Source: Nissabacter sp. SGAir0207
Lineage (GTDB): Bacteria; Pseudomonadota; Gammaproteobacteria; Enterobacterales; Enterobacteriaceae
Reading direction: 5' to 3'
Assembly: GCF_005491205.1 (NCBI RefSeq)
Contig: NZ_CP028035.1
Coordinates: 3,864,780-3,928,779 of the forward strand
Length of the DNA: 64,000 nucleotides
The notes beneath the pieces are model-generated. The model had not been told where the DNA came from. It saw only the letters and a program-made list of their open reading frames with translations, and ran no database searches. Both the position numbers and the translations under genes were made by a program. Shown here one piece after another: positions 58,368 to 64,000 of the stretch. Within the stretch, counting starts at the first letter, position 1. The number at the start of each line of letters is the position of its first letter.

Positions 58368-58457
58368 CCGGGACTCCTTAGCACTTCAACAGGGATTGGC
58401 CGGGGGCCGCGCCCCCAGAGGAATTTTACCCGTTAAGCGTAGCAGATCGCCGGTGGG

Positions 58458-59183
58458 CTATTTGGTCGGCGGCAGGCTGAGTAGCTTCATGAAGTGGGAG
58501 GAGAGGACGTGGGGCGCGGCGATGCTCTCTGGCAGCTGGCTGAAGCCGCTGTCAGGCTGGAAGCGCCACTGTACCATGCGGCCAAGGGTGGGGGATTGCG
58601 CGCAGGCCCAGGCAAACAGCGAGTCGCTGTCGCTGACCACCTGCACATCCGGCAGGACGCTGGAGCGCAACCGGCCCGAGGCCGGGTGCAGGCGCAGGGT
58701 GTCGAGGCCGCTGTTGCCGAGGCCAGAGAGCTTCAGGATGCTCTGGCGGATGCACCAAAGCTGGGTGGCGGCCTCCAGTGGCTCGGTCTGCTCCGTGACC
58801 CACGCCTGCTCGGCGGAGCTGAGGTGCTCATTGTGCAGCTGCATCACCTGGCTGCTGCGCGCGCGAATCACTTCCATATCCAGCCCGACTTTGCCCTCGC
58901 TGCTAAGCATCACGCCCAGCGTATTGCCCGCGTAGGCAAGGCTGAAATCGGGCAGGTTGGCGTCAGCGAAACAGGGGCGGCCATTCGGCGGGGTGATGAT
59001 TTTGGGCAGGAAGGGAATGCCGTAGAAGTAGGCCATCATCTCCGCCAGCAGTACCCGCCCATGCAGATAGCGCTGTCGGCGCTTGGCGGAAAACGTGGTG
59101 GCGGTGGCCACCAGATCCGGGTTCAGCCGCCGCAGGTCCGGTTCTTGGTCGGACAGGATCCACTTCGCATAATGGCACGCCAT
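58458..59183 (-). CDS. 4'-phosphopantetheinyl transferase-like protein with degenerate active site
   Basis: 241 residues, Sfp/AcpT superfamily. The Mg-binding motif GLDMEVIR has D102 and E104. The usual WxxKE...K motif reads W143-C-I-R146-Q147-S-I-L-K151: the Lys-Glu pair is Arg-Gln. The usual SHS motif of CoA binding reads SLAYAG. E. coli AcpT has all of these. The protein may have low activity or another role. The gene stands alone between chrR and mnmE, where E. coli carries tna and bgl genes. The 285 bp before mnmE hold only its upstream region and the mnmE terminator. Confidence 0.8.
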   Translation of the reverse strand: MACHYAKWILSDQEPDLRRLNPDLVATATTFSAKRRQRYLHGRVLLAEMMAYFYGIPFLPKIITPPNGRPCFADANLPDFSLAYAGNTLGVMLSSEGKVGLDMEVIRARSSQVMQLHNEHLSSAEQAWVTEQTEPLEAATQLWCIRQSILKLSGLGNSGLDTLRLHPASGRLRSSVLPDVQVVSDSDSLFAWACAQSPTLGRMVQWRFQPDSGFSQLPESIAAPHVLSSHFMKLLSLPPTK

Positions 59184-59437
59184 CGGTCACTCCCTGATAA
59201 TGGTTCGCACGTAATATTTTTATCTGACTAAGAATAACACCAAGAGTTTCACGGCAACACCACGTGCCGCCGCCCGGCCACCGAATTAACCTAACTTTAC
59301 GTTTGAAGAGGGCTGGCCGTTTTTCCCACCCTGGCGGGGTGCCCATCATACGGATTTCATGCCCGCGGATTCCTAAATAGTCCTTAGTGATTTCCTTACG
59401 AAACAATGTGTAGCGCACGGTCAGGCCGACGGCGGAC

Positions 59438-59466
59438 ATAAAAAAACCCGCCGGAGGGCGGGTTTC
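59438..59466 (-). terminator. Terminator of mnmE
   Basis: Minus strand AAACCCGCC-CTCC-GGCGGGTTTTTTT, starting 3 bases after the mnmE stop. Confidence 0.9.
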
Positions 59467-59468
59467 GT

Positions 59469-60833
59469 TTACTTGCCGATACAGAAGCTGGAGAAGATGC
59501 GGCCGAGCAGGTCGTCCGAGGTGAACTCCCCGGTGATCTCGCTGAGCGCCTGTTGCGCCAGCCGTAGCTCCTCGGCCAGCAGCTCGCCGGCCCAGGCGCC
59601 GAGCAGCTGATCCTTGCCCTGCACCAAGTGCGCGGCGGCCTGCTCCAGCGCCTGCAAGTGGCGGCGGCGCGCCAGGAAGCCGCCTTCCATATTGTTGTTG
59701 AAGCCCATGCTGGCTTTCAGGTGCTCACGCAGCACCTCCACGCCGTCGCCGGTGCGCGCCGAGAGGCGAATCACCGCGTGGCCGTTGATGTCGCTGGCAC
59801 CCAGCGCCTCGCCGGTGACATCCGCCTTATTGCGCACCACGGTGATCGGCAGCCGCGCTGGCAGGCGCGCCATGAACTCTGGCCAGATGGCCGAAGGCTC
59901 CACGGCGTCGGTGGTGGTGCCATCCACCATAAACAGCACGCTATCCGCCTGCTCGATCTCTTTCCAGGCACGCTCAATGCCGATGCGCTCCACCTCGTCG
60001 CTGGCGTCACGCAGGCCAGCGGTGTCGATGATGTGCAGCGGCATCCCGTCGATATGGATATGCTCACGCAGCACGTCGCGGGTGGTGCCCGCGATGTCAG
60101 TGACGATCGCCGCCTCGCGCCCCGCCAGCGCGTTCAGCAAGCTGGATTTGCCAGCGTTCGGACGGCCAGCAATCACCACCTTCATCCCTTCACGCAGCAG
60201 GCTGCCCTGACGCGCCTCGGCGCGCACGGCCTCCAGATCGCCCATCACCGCGTTGAGCTGTTGCTCAATCCGGCCGTCAGAGAGGAAGTCGATCTCCTCG
60301 TCCGGGAAGTCGATGGCCGCCTCAACGTAGATGCGCAGGTGGGTCAGCGCTTCCACCAGCTGGTGCACGCGGTTGGAGAACGCGCCCTGCAAGGAGTTCA
60401 TCGCCGAACGTGCCGCCTGCTCGGAGCTGGCGTCAATCAGGTCGGCAATTGCCTCAGCCTGCGCCAGATCGAGTTTGTCATTGAGGAAGGCCCGCTCGGA
60501 GAACTCCCCCGGCCGCGCGATGCGCACGCCCGGCAGCGCCAGAATGCGTTTCAGCAGCAGGTCGAGGATCACTGGCCCGCCGTGGCCCTGCAACTCCAGC
60601 ACATCCTCACCGGTAAACGAGTTAGGCCCCGGGAACCAGAGCGCAATGCCTTGGTCCAGCGTGGCACCCTCCGCGTCGCGGAAGGGGAGGTAGTCGGCGT
60701 AGCGCGGCTTCGGCAGTTTGCCGAGCACCACCTGTGCGACGTCGCGGGCGGCGCGGCCGGAAATACGCAGGATACCGACGCCGCCGCGTCCCGGTGGCGT
60801 CGCCTGCGCAACGATAGTGTCGGAGGTACTCAT
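59469..60833 (-). CDS. mnmE: tRNA modification GTPase MnmE (TrmE)
   Basis: Works with MnmG on U34 of tRNA. 454 residues, E. coli length, from the ATG at 60833 (a GTG at 60836 would add one residue). N-terminal tetrahydrofolate-binding domain, helical domain, inserted G domain with P-loop [12 protein letters not shown] near 226-237, [15 protein letters not shown] and NKAD. The C-terminal CIGK with catalytic Cys is intact. Confidence 0.98.
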   Translation of the reverse strand: MSTSDTIVAQATPPGRGGVGILRISGRAARDVAQVVLGKLPKPRYADYLPFRDAEGATLDQGIALWFPGPNSFTGEDVLELQGHGGPVILDLLLKRILALPGVRIARPGEFSERAFLNDKLDLAQAEAIADLIDASSEQAARSAMNSLQGAFSNRVHQLVEALTHLRIYVEAAIDFPDEEIDFLSDGRIEQQLNAVMGDLEAVRAEARQGSLLREGMKVVIAGRPNAGKSSLLNALAGREAAIVTDIAGTTRDVLREHIHIDGMPLHIIDTAGLRDASDEVERIGIERAWKEIEQADSVLFMVDGTTTDAVEPSAIWPEFMARLPARLPITVVRNKADVTGEALGASDINGHAVIRLSARTGDGVEVLREHLKASMGFNNNMEGGFLARRRHLQALEQAAAHLVQGKDQLLGAWAGELLAEELRLAQQALSEITGEFTSDDLLGRIFSSFCIGK

Positions 60834-60867
60834 CACAATCTCTTTATGGGCGTTGGTTACGGGATAA

Positions 60868-60897
60868 AAAAGAAGGCGGTCAATTGACCGCCTTCAT
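60868..60897 (-). terminator. Terminator of the rpmH-rnpA-yidD-yidC operon
   Basis: Minus strand GAAGGCGGTCAATTGACCGCCTTCTTTTTT, here given by its stem GAAGGCGGTCAA/TTGACCGCCTTC, with a T run; 26 bases after yidC. Confidence 0.9.
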
Positions 60898-60923
60898 CTG
60901 CTTTCCGTTGCGTGTGGTGCGGA

Positions 60924-62564
60924 TTAGCTCTTCTTCACGCGGCTATGCAGGCCACGCTTCTCCAGACCACGGTAGATCAGTTGCTGCTGGAGAATGGTCA
61001 CCAGGTTGCTGACGATATAGTACAGCACCAGACCAGACGGGAACCACAGGAAGAACACGGTGAAGATGACCGGCATGAAGGTCATGATCTTCTGCTGCAT
61101 CGGGTCGGTCACGGTGGTCGGCGACATCTTCTGGATGAAGAACATCGTCACGCCCATCAGGATCGGCAGGATGTAGTACGGGTCCTGTGCGGAGAGGTCA
61201 TGGATCCACAGCGCGAACGGCGCATGGCGCAGCTCCACGGAGCCCATCAGCATGTAGTAGAGCGCCAGGAAGATCGGCATCTGGATAACCAGCGGCAGGC
61301 AGCCGCCCAGCGGGTTAACCTTCTCGGTCTTGTACAGCGCCATCATCTCCTGGCTCATACGCTGCTTGTCGTCACCCAGACGCTCACGCATGGCCTGGAT
61401 TTTCGGTTGCAGCATACGCATTTTCGCCATCGAGGTGTACTGCGCCTTGGTCAGCGGGTACATGATGCCACGCACGATGAAGGTGATGACGATGATGGAG
61501 AAGCCCCAGTTGCCGATGAAGTTGTGCAGGAACTTCAGCAACTTGAACAGCGGTTGGGAAATGAACCACAGCCAGCCGTAGTCCACGGTCAGGTCAAGGT
61601 GCGGTGCCACGGCAGCCATCTTGTCCTGCAGCTCTGGGCCAACCCACAGGGTCGCGGCCACGCTCTGCTGCGCGCCCGGCTGTACCACGAACGGTGCGCC
61701 CTTGAAGCCAATCGCGGCCAGGTCACTGCCCATGCTGGTGGAGTAGAAGGTGTTGCTGTCTTTCGCCGCTGGCACCCAGGCCGTGGCGAAGTACTGTTGC
61801 AGCATCGCAACCCAGCCACCCTGAGTGTTGATGTTCAGGTTCTCATCTTTGATGTCGCCGAAGCTGTACTTCTTGTACTTCTCATCGGTAGAAGAGAAGG
61901 CCGCGCCACGGTAGGTGTGCAGGGCGAAGTTGTTGCTGCCGGTATCGCGGTGCTTCGGCAGGTCAACGGTCTGCTTCAGCTGGCCGAACAGGGTCATCTC
62001 CTGCGGCGCGGTGCTGGCGTTGTTGATGTGGTAGTCGACGTTCACCGCATACTGGCCGCGCTTCAGCACGAAGGTCTTGGTGTAGACCACGCCATTGTCG
62101 GCAGTGTAGGTCATCGGCACACGCAGCTCTTCCTGGCCGTCAGCCAGGGTAAAGGTATCCTGGGCGGTCTGGAACAGCGGGCGCGGGCCATTGTTCGGGT
62201 TGTCCGGGCCATTTTTGCCGGTCAGGCCGCTCTGCGCCTGATAGACAAAGGAGGAGGAGGTTTCCAGCAGCTGGAATGGCTTGTCTGAACCCAGGCTGTC
62301 CGGGTAGGCCGGCAGCAGCGCTTGTTCGATGTCACCGCCACGGGTATTGATCGTCAGCGACAATACGTCGGTCTTAACGGTAATCAGTTTACCCTGTCCG
62401 CTGGCGGGAAGCGCCTGGCTGGAAGCATCACCGGCTACTGTGTTGGAAGTCTGTTGCGTGGTCTGGTTGGCCGGTTGCGGAGCGTGGTCCGTTTGCCAGG
62501 CCTGCCAGATCATGAAAGACACAAACAGCAGAGCGATGAGAAAGAGATTGCGTTGCGAATCCAT
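60924..62564 (-). CDS. yidC: Membrane protein insertase YidC
   Basis: Inserts membrane proteins alone or with SecYEG, including F0 subunit c encoded at 33209. 546 residues: uncleaved signal anchor (about 6-20), large periplasmic beta domain (about 60-340), then five membrane helices with the conserved cytoplasmic loop and hydrophilic groove Arg ([21 protein letters not shown]). Starts 2 bases after the yidD stop. Confidence 0.97.
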   Translation of the reverse strand: MDSQRNLFLIALLFVSFMIWQAWQTDHAPQPANQTTQQTSNTVAGDASSQALPASGQGKLITVKTDVLSLTINTRGGDIEQALLPAYPDSLGSDKPFQLLETSSSFVYQAQSGLTGKNGPDNPNNGPRPLFQTAQDTFTLADGQEELRVPMTYTADNGVVYTKTFVLKRGQYAVNVDYHINNASTAPQEMTLFGQLKQTVDLPKHRDTGSNNFALHTYRGAAFSSTDEKYKKYSFGDIKDENLNINTQGGWVAMLQQYFATAWVPAAKDSNTFYSTSMGSDLAAIGFKGAPFVVQPGAQQSVAATLWVGPELQDKMAAVAPHLDLTVDYGWLWFISQPLFKLLKFLHNFIGNWGFSIIVITFIVRGIMYPLTKAQYTSMAKMRMLQPKIQAMRERLGDDKQRMSQEMMALYKTEKVNPLGGCLPLVIQMPIFLALYYMLMGSVELRHAPFALWIHDLSAQDPYYILPILMGVTMFFIQKMSPTTVTDPMQQKIMTFMPVIFTVFFLWFPSGLVLYYIVSNLVTILQQQLIYRGLEKRGLHSRVKKS

Positions 62565-62566
62565 CG

Positions 62567-62824
62567 TTAGTGTTCTCTGTTATTGTCGGTTTTCGGCGGC
62601 ACCGGATCGTCGCCACCTGGGTTCAAGGGGTGGCATTTTAATACGCGTTTGATTGTCAACCAACTGCCTTTTAACATGCCGAAACGGCGCACTGCCTCAA
62701 TACCGTAGTGAGAACATGTGGGCCTGAAGCGGCAATGCGGCCCAAGCAATGGACTGATAAAGAGCTGATAACCGCGTATCAGCCCAATCAGGATGCGCGA
62801 GCCTGGCGACAGTGGCGGCGCCAT
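62567..62824 (-). CDS. yidD: Membrane protein insertion efficiency factor YidD
   Basis: 85 residues, helps YidC-dependent insertion at the inner face of the membrane. Conserved [25 protein letters not shown] with three Cys/His-rich turns and the end [12 protein letters not shown]. Overlaps the rnpA end by 37 bases, as in E. coli. Confidence 0.96.
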   Translation of the reverse strand: MAPPLSPGSRILIGLIRGYQLFISPLLGPHCRFRPTCSHYGIEAVRRFGMLKGSWLTIKRVLKCHPLNPGGDDPVPPKTDNNREH

Positions 62825-63147
62825 AATTTCTCCAACGCTTCCGTCAGTGCCCGGTTATCGAGATCTTGAATACCTTTTTTGGCGACCACCACAAAATCCA
62901 TCGGCGGCAGCTCATGCTGGTGCAAACGGAAGCTCTCACGCGTGAGGCGCTTGATCCGGTTACGCTCATGGGCGCGTTTGACGTTCTTTTTGGCGACGGT
63001 AAGACCGATGCGGGGATGCCCCAGCGTGTTCAGGCGGCCGAGAATAGTGATTTGCGGCGTGCCAGCCCGTTGTGGCTGCTGGAAGACGAAAGTGAAGTGA
63101 GTGGGAGTTAACAAACGTAACTCCCTGGGAAATGCGAGCTTAACCAC
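62788..63147 (-). CDS. rnpA: Ribonuclease P protein component
   Basis: Binds the M1 RNA and helps cleave tRNA 5' leaders. 119 residues with GTG start, as in E. coli. The RNP-binding signature [18 protein letters not shown] is present (about residues 53-70). 18 bases after rpmH. Confidence 0.98.
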   Translation of the reverse strand: MVKLAFPRELRLLTPTHFTFVFQQPQRAGTPQITILGRLNTLGHPRIGLTVAKKNVKRAHERNRIKRLTRESFRLHQHELPPMDFVVVAKKGIQDLDNRALTEALEKLWRRHCRQARAS

Positions 63148-63165
63148 TAAAAGGGTTAGCTTTTA

Positions 63166-63318
<153 letters not shown>

Positions 63319-63409
63319 CTAAACTTAAATAATTACTGATCAGTAAACGCGTTTGGCTATTCGGCGTGAGAACGACCGACGCCTCAATCGCAACATATAA
63401 AGAAGCGGG

Positions 63410-63438
63410 ATTGTATTAATTGTACAGTCCTGAGTCAA
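63410..63438 (-). promoter_or_regulatory. rpmH promoter
   Basis: -35 TTGACT (63433-63438), 17 bp, -10 TACAAT (63410-63415) on the minus strand; about 100 bases before rpmH. Confidence 0.85.
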
Positions 63439-64000
63439 TTCACATCGCTTAGCCTGCCCGGTTGTTTACCAAGTGGCCCGTGGTCACCACCGAATCCCAT
63501 CTGGTTTAGACCATCAGGAACACAGGCATCACACGTAGGGCGAAGATTATACGGACTCCCCGCCAAAGCGCAAGGATCGCGGGCTGATCCTCCGATCCCG
63601 GTCGCGATCCGTCAGGGCGCGGCTGCCGGGCCATTTCAGACAATTCTATTTTATTCACAGGCCCGGTCGGATCGGCGGAATTTTCGTCACAATCGGATAC
63701 ACTTATTTGCGCCTCCGGATCCGGTCTTGTCCACGTCAGCCCACAAGAAAGCCACAGGGAAAATAAAACCTGTGGATAAAAAGGATCTAATCTGTGAGGA
63801 AGGGGAGGATCTCTTTCCCGGATTGCGTTATGATCCGCCATTCCGATCGCGATCCCACTGCCGGATTGGGGCGGACACAAACCGTCAAAATCGGTTCGCA
63901 CGCTGTTGCGTCTGCAAAAACTGGCGTGTGTCAAAAATCATGAATTTAAAACGTATCCTGATCCTTTTCTTTTGTTGATCTTGTTCGAGTGGAGTCCGCC
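63439..64000. other. Divergent rpmH/dnaA control region up to the dnaA start
   Basis: About 560 bp without a gene. DnaA boxes TTATTCACA (63651-63659, + strand) and TTATCCACA (63771-63779, - strand) fit DnaA autorepression; several GATC sites follow (63784-63864). TATGAT at 63829-63834 is a candidate dnaA -10. The window ends with CGAGTGGAGTCCGCC, the sequence directly before the GTG start of E. coli dnaA, so dnaA should begin at the next base, on the plus strand. Confidence 0.75.

Noticed and set aside
63506..63978. ORFs in the rpmH/dnaA gap
   Set aside because: They cover DnaA boxes and promoters and have no recognisable protein sequence.

Overview
The window is the oriC-dnaA part of the chromosome of a gammaproteobacterium of the order Enterobacterales. 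Gene order and protein sequences are close to Escherichia coli, but several gene-content differences (no yihF/yihG, no asnA, an inserted dms operon, a quiC locus, no tna/bgl) point to a Yersiniaceae-type relative. I cannot fix the genus from sequence alone. Almost everything is recognisable housekeeping DNA.

Left arm (1-28300): hemN (cut by the window edge), a small membrane ORF, yihI, the sRNA CsrC, engB, the sRNA Spot 42, polA, dsbA-srkA-yihD, mobAB, a complete rRNA operon (16S, tRNA-Glu, 23S, 5S, all on the minus strand), yieP, the ribose operon rbsDACBKR, kup, then ravA-viaA-asnC-mioC reading toward oriC. The rRNA, rbs and kup genes point away from oriC, along the direction of leftward replication.

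Origin (28302-28620): an AT-rich unwinding region next to mnmG, DnaA boxes and 14 GATC sites. The box in the R1 position is TTATGCACA rather than the usual TTATCCACA. A second close pair of DnaA boxes with the same two sequences lies in the polA leader.

Right arm (28689-64000): mnmG-rsmG, the nine-gene atp operon, glmU-glmS, a five-gene minus-strand dms operon under a perfect FNR box, pstSCAB-phoU behind two Pho boxes, a divergent tetR/quiC pair, yieH, adeP, chrR, a degenerate phosphopantetheinyl transferase homologue, then mnmE, yidC, yidD, rnpA and rpmH. The window ends in the divergent rpmH/dnaA promoter region; the last bases match the sequence just before the E. coli dnaA start.

The genes cover replication and its control (oriC, DnaA boxes, polA), translation and tRNA modification (rRNA, mnmG, mnmE, rsmG, rnpA, rpmH), membrane energetics and biogenesis (atp, yidC), phosphate and ribose uptake, and anaerobic respiration (dms). 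I found no CRISPR array, prophage, IS element or defence system, and no convincing new biological system. The most unusual items are the dms operon at the Tn7 attachment position with an extra multi-cluster Fe-S/zinc-knuckle protein, the degenerate PPTase homologue, the small ORF coupled to yihI and hemN, the divergent CsrC, and the DnaA-box arrangement at oriC and polA.
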